This document shows positions 17,619-25,319 of a stretch of DNA of 64,000 nt, in pieces (position 1 is the first letter of the stretch; each line of letters opens with the position of its first letter). This DNA comes from Roseiarcus sp963696665. GTDB taxonomy: Bacteria > Pseudomonadota > Alphaproteobacteria > Rhizobiales > Beijerinckiaceae. A program made the position numbers and the translations under genes. The stretch covers positions 54,692-118,691 of the forward strand of contig CAVOLE010000034.1 in the NCBI GenBank assembly GCA_963696665.1, in the 5' to 3' direction. The notes beneath the pieces were generated by a model. That model saw only the letters and a list, made by a program, of their open reading frames with translations. It was not told where the DNA came from and made no database searches.

Positions 17619-18629
17619 TCATTGCGCGCGCCCCCATGCGTCGGCGACGCCCATCAGCCGACGCGGGGGATCGGCGATCAGCGGCGCGGCGCATCGGCGC
17701 ACCGCCGCACGCTCGCTCTCGCGCGTCAGGTACTCGACCGGCGATTTGCCGTCGACTCGCGCGAGGAACAGAGCGGGCAGCAAAGCGGCCGCGCGCGCCT
17801 CCAGCCCGTCTGCGCTCTCCCAGTCGACGCCGGCGAGATAGGCGCCTGCCAGCGCAGAAAAGGCGGCGCCGTAGCGCGTGCGGTCGGCGCCCTCGCGCGC
17901 GCCCTTGAGCAGGAGATGATTGAGACAGAAGGCGAGATCGAAGGCGGGGTCGCCGAACGTGGCGCATTCGGCGTCGAGGAACACCGGTCCATGGGGCCCT
18001 TGGAGGATGTTCTTCGGACTGATGTCGCCATGAACGAGCGCGCGCTTCGTCGTGTGCGTCGTATGCGCGAGTTCGTCGAAGCGCGACGCAAGCTCGGGAT
18101 GGGCGCGGCCAGTCGCGCCCAGATAAGGCTCGATGCGGATAGCCTCGAACGTGTCGTCGTTGGCGAACGCGGCCGGAATGCTCGCGTCGGCCGCGCTGCG
18201 CGCATGAATTGTTACGAGATCGCGCCCGACCGCGGCGGCGAAATCCACTTCCACGATCCCAGCGAGAAGCTGCGCCTTCCATAAAAGATGGTCCTCGGGC
18301 TTAAGATAGTCCATCGCGAACCAGCCAACTTCAGCGTCCTCGCCGAGGACGCACGGAACGGCGCGCGGCAGCCAGTGCGCAACCGCGCGCATATAAGCCG
18401 CCTCCGCCGCGTTGCGCTTGATCGGCGCCTCCCACAAGGCGGCGACCTTGAGCCTCGGCAGCGCGCGTTTGACGCAGAAGCGTCGGCCGTCAGCCTCGAC
18501 AAGCGAGATGTCCGAGGACACCCCGCCGGTCAGAGGCGTAAGGCGGACGGATTCCCCCGCTTTCACGAGACCCATGCGGCGCAGGGCCTCAATCAGGTCG
18601 CCGGTCTCGATGGACGCAGATTCATGCAC
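17619..18629 (-). CDS. APH-family phosphotransferase (small-molecule kinase)
   Basis: A 336-residue protein with the aminoglycoside-phosphotransferase/choline-kinase fold. Seen: an N-lobe lysine region FCVKRALP, Brenner motif HGDISPKNIL (200-209) with the catalytic aspartate, and the metal-binding aspartate in VFLDAECATFGDPAFD (D219). The start GTG at 18629 was chosen for the upstream GGAG at nine bases; the frame before it overlaps the SDR gene. It lies 20 bases after the SDR and before the enolase paralogue in the same direction. Given the neighbours, a sugar-acid or methylthioribose-like kinase is more likely than an antibiotic resistance enzyme, but this is inference. Confidence 0.8.
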   Translation of the reverse strand: MHESASIETGDLIEALRRMGLVKAGESVRLTPLTGGVSSDISLVEADGRRFCVKRALPRLKVAALWEAPIKRNAAEAAYMRAVAHWLPRAVPCVLGEDAEVGWFAMDYLKPEDHLLWKAQLLAGIVEVDFAAAVGRDLVTIHARSAADASIPAAFANDDTFEAIRIEPYLGATGRAHPELASRFDELAHTTHTTKRALVHGDISPKNILQGPHGPVFLDAECATFGDPAFDLAFCLNHLLLKGAREGADRTRYGAAFSALAGAYLAGVDWESADGLEARAAALLPALFLARVDGKSPVEYLTRESERAAVRRCAAPLIADPPRRLMGVADAWGRAQ

Positions 18630-18649
18630 GCGCGCCCACTCCGTACGCC

Positions 18650-19403
18650 TCAATAGGTGGCGCGGCCGCCCGAGAGGTCGAACACCGCGCCGGTCGTGAA
18701 CGAACATTCGCGGCTCACCGCCCAGGTGATGAGCGCAGCCGCTTCTTCGACCGTGCCGAAGCGATCCATCGGAATCTTCGATTTCATATAGGCGATATGG
18801 GCGGCGGTGGCCTGTTTAAGGATCGGCGTGTCGATGACCGCGGGCGCGAACGAATTGACGGTGACGCCATCCTTGGCGAGCTCCTTGCCGAGCGACTTGG
18901 TGAAGCCGATCACGGCAGCCTTCGAGGCGCTATAGGCGCAAGCGCCCGGATTGCCCTCCTTGCCGGCGATCGAGGCGATGTTGAGGATGCGGCCGTAGCC
19001 ACGCTCCTTCATGAGCTTGCTGACAAAACGGTTGCAATAGAAGAGGCCGTTGACGTTGATGTCGAAGACGCGCTTCCATTCGTCGATCGCATAATCGATG
19101 ACCTGCTTGTTGTCGCCCGCGACGCCCGCCGCGCAGACGAGCGCGTCGATATGGCCCATCTCGCCCACGGCGGCGAGGGTCGCTTTCTCGACGGCCTTCG
19201 GGTCGGTCACGTCGACCTCGTCCGCCCGGGCGGATTTGACGCCGATGTCGCCGACAGCGGCCTTCAGGCGCTCGGGCGCCGATGTCCCAGATCGTGACCC
19301 GCCCGCCTTCGACGGCGATCCGTTTTGCAACGCCAAGGCCTATGCCGGACGCCCCGCCCGTCACCACCGCCGTCATCCCCTCAAAACGTTTGGCGTCCGA
19401 CAC
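18650..19403 (-). CDS. SDR-family oxidoreductase, frameshifted as given
   Basis: Short-chain dehydrogenase. The N-terminal part MTAVVTGGASGIGLGVAKRI carries the cofactor motif TGGASGIG in one frame; from WDIG (about 19281) the family sequence continues in the next frame as PERLKAAVGDIG, then CAAG, YSASKAAVIGFTK with the catalytic Y-x3-K, and ends GAVFDLSGGRATY. Removing one base in CGGGCGCCG (19274-19281) restores a 250-residue protein, the usual SDR length. The GTG at 19403 has AGGAG eight bases upstream and is my preferred start. It heads the operon with the APH kinase, the enolase paralogue and the esterase homologue. Confidence 0.82.
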
Positions 19404-19438
19404 TTTCAACACTCCTGATGCTGGTTATTGGCGGTCTC

Positions 19439-19960
19439 TCAACCTGGAAAAAGCGTCTCGCCGCCGTCCACCCTGAGAACCTGGCCGCTCATATACCTGG
19501 TCCTCGGCCCGGCGAGGAGGGCGACAGCGTCGGCAATCTCGTCCGGCTCTCCATATCGGATGAGCGACCTGATCGACGAATCCATTTTTTTCGGATCGAC
19601 GACGCGGGTCTCGGCGAGCTCGTCGCTGCCGAAATCCTGGTGATTCTCGATCGCCAAAACTTGGCCTTCGTCGGCCACGCGCGGACCGCGATCGGCGAGC
19701 GACGCAGGCGCGCAGCTCAGCCACGGGTCGTAGATCTCGAGAACGCTCGCGCCAAGCTCGGTCGCAATGGCGACGAAGGCTTCGAGACCCGCGCCCTTTG
19801 AGTTGACTGCGCCGGGTTCGATCGCCTTCACGCAAATGTTATCCGAGCCGAAGGCGCGGGCCAGCGCATTGGTCACTCCGACGATCCCGGCCTTGGCCGC
19901 GGCGTAAGCCGGCATCTCGGCCGCGCCGCGCCAGGCGATCGACAAGAGATTTGTTGACAA
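19439..19960 (-). pseudogene. Chimeric remnant: SDR C-terminal half with a foreign middle
   Basis: The frame starts abruptly within an SDR: LLSIAWRGAAEMPAYAAAKAG carries the catalytic tyrosine-lysine region, but the Rossmann half is missing and no SDR sequence lies upstream. After KAIEPGAV the next ~75 residues are not SDR-like; ATELGASVLEIYDPW and VLAIENHQDFGSDEL resemble TIM-barrel sugar isomerases. The SDR returns at IRYGEPDEIADAVALLAG and ends TRYMSGQVLRVDGGETLF. The only start near the break is a TTG at 19960. I read this as a decayed product of deletions that fused two catabolic genes. Confidence 0.6.
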
Positions 19961-20114
19961 GGAGATAGAGCGATTGATTCAAAGCGTCAAACACTGAACG
20001 GAATGCACGTCGAAGATTGCGCGGCCAAATCGCCGAGCTCGCGCCGCGACAAGACTGGAGCGCAGATTGGCGTTCGCGTAGCCCGTGAACGCGATCGACT
20101 GGGGAGTTACGCGC

Positions 20115-20489
20115 ATGTTACGGAGAGGTGCGGCATTGGCGGCGCTCATGACGATCGGCGCAAGCGGCGTCTCGCTGGCCAGGGAAGAGCCATATATTGG
20201 CAATTGGGCGCGCGGGGATGGCAAGACCAAGATCCATGTGGCGCATTGCGGCCATGAGGTTTGCGCGCGCAATACCTGGGTCAGACATGGCGTCTCCGGA
20301 GAAAAGGTGGGCGATCGGCTTGTTCTTAACGTCAAACCGGCCGGCGCTGGGCATTGGTCGGGGAACGCCTTTGACCCGCAGCGCAAGGAGACCTACACGA
20401 TCGGCGTTCGTGTCACCGAGAAGCACATGACCACGCGGGGATGCATGATGGGCGGGCTCATGTGCCAAAGCATGCATTGGAGCCGGTAG
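20115..20489 (+). CDS. Secreted DUF2147-like protein
   Basis: A 124-residue protein with a signal peptide (MLRRGAALAALMTIGASGVSLA). The mature part, IGNWARGDGKTKIHVAHCGHEVCARNTWV, matches the start of DUF2147 proteins (a G-W-x-T-x-DGK-x-x-I...C-G-x-x-L-C-x-x-I-x-W pattern), with four cysteines that may pair in the periplasm. The family's role is unknown, often linked to the envelope. The ATG at 20115 has GGGGAG ten bases upstream; a GTG at 20085 is possible but has no ribosome site. It is convergent with the next gene, three bases apart. Confidence 0.72.
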   Translation: MLRRGAALAALMTIGASGVSLAREEPYIGNWARGDGKTKIHVAHCGHEVCARNTWVRHGVSGEKVGDRLVLNVKPAGAGHWSGNAFDPQRKETYTIGVRVTEKHMTTRGCMMGGLMCQSMHWSR

Positions 20490-20492
20490 CGA

Positions 20493-20969
20493 TCATTCTA
20501 ACCAATTCACGAACAAGAGCACCCCGGCGCCAACGAGCGTCGCCATAGCGACGAGATAGGCAGTCTGAAGGGTTATGTTCTTCCAGAACAGAATGCGCGA
20601 CAGGAGCGCGCATCGAACCGGCAGCTCCTGAACGTCCAGCACCGGGTCGGCGATGAACTCGAAATCCTCCGGATTTGAATGTCGCCAGATCGGGAACCGC
20701 TTCCGCCCCGCGCGGGGAAAGCGCGGATAGACCGAAGCCAGCAGATTGAAGAAGATCACGATGAACGGCGCGAGGAGCACCGGGACGGTCAAATAATGCG
20801 GGTACTGCTCGCGAAACTGCAGGACCGTCCCCATCATGATGGCGACGAACAGAACCGCGATATTCGCCTTGATGTCGCTCAGACGAATGAAATCGCCGTA
20901 GCCGGTGATCAGATTGCGCAACTGAGCTTCGTGATCCTTGGATATCACCGGCATTTCGACACACACCAT
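20493..20969 (-). CDS. Pycsar-effector-like (DUF5706-like) membrane protein, copy A
   Basis: A 158-residue membrane protein. After an N-terminal helix (LRNLITGYGDFIRLSD) come KANIAVLFVAIMMG leading into helix one (~36-52), a second hydrophobic segment VPVLLAPFIVIFFNLLASV (~62-80), a soluble loop, LSRILFWKNI and a third hydrophobic segment (~137-155). The layout (D-x-KA before the first helix, two helices, then LSxILxWK before the last helix) resembles PycTM-type effectors (DUF5706). It is about 40% like the next gene by eye, so they form a tandem duplication. No nucleotide cyclase is visible nearby. Function is inferred from pattern only. Confidence 0.6.
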   Translation of the reverse strand: MVCVEMPVISKDHEAQLRNLITGYGDFIRLSDIKANIAVLFVAIMMGTVLQFREQYPHYLTVPVLLAPFIVIFFNLLASVYPRFPRAGRKRFPIWRHSNPEDFEFIADPVLDVQELPVRCALLSRILFWKNITLQTAYLVAMATLVGAGVLLFVNWLE

Positions 20970-21027
20970 GCGACGCGCGAAGCTGCGACAATTTTAGCAG
21001 TATTGCTCCCGGAAATCGGATGACCGC

Positions 21028-21504
21028 TCATCCAGCGCGCTCGCTGACATGCCAAATGTAGACGAGCAAAACCATGCTCGCGACGATGCTCGCCATCGCG
21101 ACAAAAAAGCTGATGCGAATGTAGAGGGTCTTCCACCACAGCAGTTCCGAGAGAACCGAGCAGCGCAGTTTCAGCTGCTCAAGCTCGTCCTCGGCTTCGA
21201 CGACTTTGGCGAAATCGCTGACCGTGGCATTGCGCGACACAATGAAATGCTTGCCGCCGCGCTTGGGATAGCGAGGAATGAGCACCGCCAGCAGGCATAT
21301 GTAGACGACGAGGAATGGCAGCATCACGAAAGGGATCGGCAGATAGTGAGGGAACTTGGGGTAGTTCCCGAGGACCGGACCCATCATGAACGCGACGAAC
21401 AGGATCGCGATATTGGCCTTGAAGTCGCTTTGGCGGATCGCATCGGTATAGCCGGCGATCAAGCCGCGATAAGGTTGGGCGGGATCGGCGGCGATCTTGT
21501 TCAT
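21028..21504 (-). CDS. Pycsar-effector-like (DUF5706-like) membrane protein, copy B
   Basis: A 158-residue paralogue of the preceding gene, same length and topology: YTDAIRQSDFKANIAILFVA, a first helix to about residue 46, a second hydrophobic block FVMLPFLVVYICLLAVLI, a soluble loop, LSELLWWKTLYIRISFFVAM and a final helix. Sharing SD-x-KANIA-x-LFVA-x-MMG and the L-S-x-x-L-x-W-K segment with copy A shows a tandem duplication, now diverged. The pair is transcribed leftward with 58 bases between. As with copy A, DUF5706/PycTM similarity is by eye; the alternative is an uncharacterised two-plus-one helix membrane family. Confidence 0.6.
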   Translation of the reverse strand: MNKIAADPAQPYRGLIAGYTDAIRQSDFKANIAILFVAFMMGPVLGNYPKFPHYLPIPFVMLPFLVVYICLLAVLIPRYPKRGGKHFIVSRNATVSDFAKVVEAEDELEQLKLRCSVLSELLWWKTLYIRISFFVAMASIVASMVLLVYIWHVSERAG

Positions 21505-21697
21505 CCCTCAACCGGACACTTCCAAAAAAGGCCGCCCGGCGGGTGCGCCCTTTGCGCAATCCTTAAGCATGGGGCGGCCGAAGTCCTTTAAGCCGAATTG
21601 GCGTAAACTGCGACGGCCTGTCAAGATCGGTTGAATTCGGCTTTTTTGCGAGCCTCTGGTCCAGAAGCGGCGCCGCCGCGGCGGACCCCTTTCGCCG

Positions 21698-23023
21698 CTA
21701 GACTTCGCTATCCACGGGCGGCGGCCAAGCGGCGGCCGCATAGTCGAAATCGCGGATCGCAAGCGCGGCCAAGAGCAAGACCACATTCGCCGCCAGCACA
21801 TAATAGGTCGAAGCCAACGGATCTCCGGTGACGCCGACCAGCCAGGTGACGACATAGGTCGCCGTGCCCCCAAAGATCGCAACGCCAAGCGCGTAAGTGA
21901 GCGCGAGCCCGGTGGCGCGGACTTCGGGTGGAAAGATCAATGGGGTCAGCGCCACTGCGACGCCCACGCTGGCGGCGTGCAGCAAGCTCAAGATCGCAAT
22001 CGCCAGGGCGAGGGTCAGAGCGCTTGGATTGGCGATAAGGAATTTCATCACCGGGAACAATACGATCATCAGCACAATCCGTGGCGCGATGACGACCGCG
22101 CGGAGACCCCAGCGATCGGCTAAGGCTCCGCCGGCGAGCGCTCCGAGACAGCCGGTAATCCCGAGCGTGATCGTGCCGAGCATCGCCGACGATGCGGGCA
22201 AATGAAGCGTGCGGATCGCATAAGGCGTCATGGTGATCAGGAAATATTGGGTGATCGTGCCCCCGCTGATGAGCGCGATACCGAGGAGCACGCCTCGCCA
22301 GTTGGATCGAATGACGGCGGAGAGAATCGCTGTCGCGCGGCGCGCGCGATCCTGCCGCGGCTTTTCGAGGGTCTCGACCAGTTGGCTGCGGATGTAGACG
22401 CCGACTGGCGCGATCAAGACGCCAAACGCAAACGGAACGCGCCAGCCCCATTGGTTCAAGCTCGATCGGGTGAGCGCCAACGCCAGCAGGAGGCCAATCG
22501 AGCCGCCCAAGAGGGCGCTGAGGTTCTGGCTCGCCAGTTGCCAACTGGCGAAAAGCATGCGCCGGTCTGGCGGCGCCGCCTCGAGCAAGAACATGGTCGC
22601 GGGGCCCACCTCGCCTCCGACCGCGAATCCTTGAAAGAGGCGCGCGACAATCAGGAGAATTGGCGCCCAGACGCCAATTGTCGCATAGCCTGGCGTAACC
22701 GCGATGATGCCGCTGCCGACCGCCATGAGCCCGATGGAAAGGGTCATCGCCGGCTTGCGCCCGGCGCGGTCGCCGTAAGCGCCAATCAGGGCGCCCCCAA
22801 GCGGCCTCGCGACAAAACCGACGCCGAAGGTGGCGGCCGCCGCCAGATCGCTCACCAAGATATTGTCGGATGGGAAGAACGCCTTGCCAATCATTCCCAA
22901 GAACGTGGCGTAGACCGTGAAGTCGAAGAATTCGAAGCCGTTGCCGAGGACCGCCGCGAAGACTCCTCGGGCTTTAAGCTCCGGCCGCGCGAGCGCCGGC
23001 GCCGTGTCCGCCGCTACGGTCAA
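21698..23023 (-). CDS. MFS transporter, metabolite:H+ symporter subfamily
   Basis: A 441-residue carrier with twelve predicted helices. The N-terminal VLGNGFEFFDFTVYATF and the loop GDRAGRKPAMTLSI (motif A) are typical of the metabolite:H+ symporter group (citrate, alpha-ketoglutarate, proline/betaine, shikimate), as is LFQGFAVGGEVGPATMFLLE. The C-terminal half, with ADRWGLRAVV and LIFPPEVRATGLAL, is complete. It is a solitary gene; the substrate cannot be assigned but an organic acid is likely. Confidence 0.88.
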   Translation of the reverse strand: MTVAADTAPALARPELKARGVFAAVLGNGFEFFDFTVYATFLGMIGKAFFPSDNILVSDLAAAATFGVGFVARPLGGALIGAYGDRAGRKPAMTLSIGLMAVGSGIIAVTPGYATIGVWAPILLIVARLFQGFAVGGEVGPATMFLLEAAPPDRRMLFASWQLASQNLSALLGGSIGLLLALALTRSSLNQWGWRVPFAFGVLIAPVGVYIRSQLVETLEKPRQDRARRATAILSAVIRSNWRGVLLGIALISGGTITQYFLITMTPYAIRTLHLPASSAMLGTITLGITGCLGALAGGALADRWGLRAVVIAPRIVLMIVLFPVMKFLIANPSALTLALAIAILSLLHAASVGVAVALTPLIFPPEVRATGLALTYALGVAIFGGTATYVVTWLVGVTGDPLASTYYVLAANVVLLLAALAIRDFDYAAAAWPPPVDSEV

Positions 23024-23158
23024 GCTTATCCCTCAGGCCCCGTCGCGGCACCGTCTCAGGGCCAAGGGTCTCATGTCAACGGGATATGCGGCGCCGGCCG
23101 ATTGCAAGGCTCGATGCGACGCCCGCCGCCGTTGCCTCGGGGTCTTGGGGGCGGCGGA

Positions 23159-23404
23159 TCAGAAGCCGTAGAACTCCTTGCGCAGAGCGTTTTCGTAGAG
23201 GCGCTTCCTGTAGTCGACTTCCTTATGCAGCTTGTGCTCGCGGAAGTGCGCCGCTTCCCATTTGTCGAGTTCTGCGACGTCATGGTTGGCGGATGCGAGC
23301 GCCTCCTCCTCGCGGATCGCCCCCACCCAATTGTCCACCGCCGCCTTATAGTCGGCCTGCAACTGGTCGAGTTCCTGCTGAAGATCCGGTGAAATGTCCG
23401 CCAT
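23159..23404 (-). CDS. Small charged helical protein of unknown function
   Basis: An 81-residue protein rich in charged and aromatic residues (QQELDQLQADYKAAVDNWVG, then EVDYRKRLYENALRKEFYGF), predicted to be almost wholly alpha-helical, possibly a coiled coil. A clear ribosome site (GGGGGAAC) precedes the ATG. No domain is recognised. It lies between the MFS gene and the cyclic-nucleotide-binding protein, all leftward. Confidence 0.6.
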   Translation of the reverse strand: MADISPDLQQELDQLQADYKAAVDNWVGAIREEEALASANHDVAELDKWEAAHFREHKLHKEVDYRKRLYENALRKEFYGF

Positions 23405-23482
23405 GGTTCCCCCTGCTTTCTTTCGATTAGCGGCGCATTATGAACAAAAGACGACAGTAAGGCTGATCGCCACGTCGGGGAC

Positions 23483-23923
23483 TCACCACAGCATCGTCCA
23501 GGATAAGGCGGCGGCTTCGGGGGAGCCGGCTGGCTGGCAATCCAGAAGCATGGCGCGAAACCCGCGTCCCTCCGGGCTTGCGGACTCGAGCAATTCGTTC
23601 ATTTTGCGCAAGCGCCGCACCAGCGTCTTCATAAATCCGACGGCGCGCTCCGGGTTCTCCTGGATCGCGGCGATGAACTCCTGGTAGGAGGTGGCGAGGC
23701 ACTCCGTGTCGCACGCCGCCGTCACCGTCGCAGATCGCGGCCCCGGCTCGATCAGGCACATTTCGCCGAACACTTCGCCCATCTCCAGCCTGCCGACAAA
23801 CTTGGCTTTGTCGCCGCGGCCGACTGCGACGTCGACCGATCCGCTGACGATGAAGAACGCGGTATCGCCCTCGTCGCCCTCGCGAATGATCGTCTCTCCG
23901 GCCTTGAACGCAACGTTTTGCAT
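23483..23923 (-). CDS. Stand-alone cyclic-nucleotide-binding domain protein
   Basis: A 146-residue protein consisting of one CNB (Crp-type) domain. Seen: FKAGETIIREGDEGDTAFFIVSGSVDV and the phosphate-binding cassette region GEVFGEMCLIEPGPRSATV, including the arginine that contacts the cyclic phosphate. There is no DNA-binding helix-turn-helix; the last ~35 residues are unlike known domains. The ATG at 23923 has GGAG six bases upstream. The partner it regulates is unknown. It lies 2 kb from the two Pycsar-effector-like genes, on the same strand; a functional link is only speculation. Confidence 0.8.
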   Translation of the reverse strand: MQNVAFKAGETIIREGDEGDTAFFIVSGSVDVAVGRGDKAKFVGRLEMGEVFGEMCLIEPGPRSATVTAACDTECLATSYQEFIAAIQENPERAVGFMKTLVRRLRKMNELLESASPEGRGFRAMLLDCQPAGSPEAAALSWTMLW

Positions 23924-24284
23924 ACATGTCTCCACAGGAGCTTTCGGCCCGACGGTCTCGGTTATATAAGGCCTAGCATAGCTGGCGAGGCAAGGTTTGC
24001 CCTATCCGGTCGCCGCGCACGTTCGGCGGCAAAAAAAGGCCGCGGCAGAGCGGGCCTCCTCGATTGATGAAATTCGCAAAGCCGCGCCACGAGCCCCATC
24101 ATCGCCGACGGATCAGGCTTTCCGCGTGTAGGCGGATTAAGCCGCAGGCTCGTCCGCCAGCGGAGCTGAGGCAACGGATTATCTGCGCAGGCCCGCGCGA
24201 TCGGGCTGCCTATCATGCGTCACTATGCCATTATTCGGCGCAACACCTCAACGCGAACGGTCTCCTTTGGAGGCGCCGACGATC
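23924..24284. other. Intergenic region between divergent genes
   Basis: About 360 bases with no convincing gene. On the minus strand a TATATA at 23963-23968 with TTGCCT 19 bases upstream (23988-23993) could be a weak promoter for the cyclic-nucleotide-binding protein. The rest holds no repeat or hairpin I can support; short open frames here lack codon bias and ribosome sites. Confidence 0.4.
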
Positions 24285-25211
24285 ATGGCTGCTCATGGGT
24301 CAGTTCCGCCTCAATCGGCAAGAGCGATCTCACGTCATATCGGGTGGTCGTGGCGGGGCAAAACCATCGAGATCGGAATCGAGACTCACGGGGACGGTCC
24401 CGCAATCCTCCTGCTTCCGGCGCTCAGTTCGATTTCGACCCGCTCCGAAATGCTCCCTTTAAGCGAGCGACTTTCCTCGACCTTCACGACGATTGCGGTC
24501 GATTGGCCGGGATTCGGAGATCGGCCGCGTCCGGCAATCGCTTGGGGGCCGGACGCCTACCGGGCATTTCTCGGCGACATCCTCCACGAACTGCCGAAGC
24601 CGACGGCGACGGTCGCAGCAGGTCATGGCGCCGCCTATTTGCTCGCCCATGCCGCGGAGCATCCGGGCTCAGTCGGCAGCTTGTGTCTCGTCGCGCCGAC
24701 GTGGCGCGGACCCATGCCAACGATGATGGGCGGGCGCTCGACCATCCTCCGTTTCGCCTCTCGTTTGATTGATCTGCCGGTGATCGGTTCGGCCCTCTAT
24801 GCGCTGAACGTCAACAAGCCGATGATCCGCATGATGGGCCGGGGCCATGTCTATGCCGATCCTGCTTGGCTCGATGAAACCCGCTTGGCCGAGAAACTTG
24901 TCGTGACCAATGCGCCAGGCGCCCGGCACGCGTCATTCCGCTTCGTCGCCGGCGAGCTTGACCCGATGCTCACCCGCGAGTCGTTTCTAGCGACCGCGCG
25001 TCGAGTCACGGATCCAATCCTCGTTGTTTACGGCGCGGCTACGCCCAGACGCTCGAAGGCCGAGATGGAGGCGCTGCGAACTCTGCCCAACGTGCAAGCC
25101 CATGAACTCCCCGCCGGCAAGCTCGCGGTCCACGAGGAATTTCCGGACCTTGTCGCAGACGCGGTCCGATCTTTTGTCGGCCGGGGCGCCGGTGCCGGGC
25201 GTTCGGGGTAG
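24285..25211 (+). CDS. Alpha/beta-hydrolase fold protein with Gly at the nucleophile position
   Basis: A 308-residue alpha/beta-hydrolase. The oxyanion region ILLLPALSSISTRSE and the DWPGFGDRPRP strand are typical. The nucleophile elbow, normally GxSxG, is AAGHGAAYLL: G113-H-G115-A-A, so the serine is glycine. The C-terminal histidine position is occupied (KLAVHEEFPDLVADAV). Some photosynthetic-bacterial and cyanobacterial relatives also lack the serine, so it may be a non-hydrolytic branch. The ATG at 24285 follows GGAGG at eleven bases; an upstream ATG at 24225 lacks a ribosome site. Confidence 0.78.
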   Translation: MAAHGSVPPQSARAISRHIGWSWRGKTIEIGIETHGDGPAILLLPALSSISTRSEMLPLSERLSSTFTTIAVDWPGFGDRPRPAIAWGPDAYRAFLGDILHELPKPTATVAAGHGAAYLLAHAAEHPGSVGSLCLVAPTWRGPMPTMMGGRSTILRFASRLIDLPVIGSALYALNVNKPMIRMMGRGHVYADPAWLDETRLAEKLVVTNAPGARHASFRFVAGELDPMLTRESFLATARRVTDPILVVYGAATPRRSKAEMEALRTLPNVQAHELPAGKLAVHEEFPDLVADAVRSFVGRGAGAGRSG

Positions 25212-25319
25212 CGGGCAGGGGCGCCGGCTGTAGGCTCGGCCGCGCCTGTAGACGTGGTCGCTGACCGCGTCGACCGCGCTTGAGCCAAGCGCGACTACAG
25301 TGTCGCGGTCCGCGCCCCG

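Noticed and set aside
17619..18629. Aminoglycoside resistance gene
   Set aside because: The APH fold is shared with many sugar and choline kinases, and the neighbours are catabolic genes without any resistance or mobile context.
21524..21553. Terminator for the leftward MFS gene
   Set aside because: A T run exists on the minus strand, but the preceding GC stem is only about four base pairs with a three-base loop and lies 170 bases past the stop.
20493..23923. A complete Pycsar or CBASS defence operon
   Set aside because: No nucleotide cyclase or CD-NTase is encoded near the effector-like proteins, and an MFS gene separates them from the cyclic-nucleotide-binding protein.
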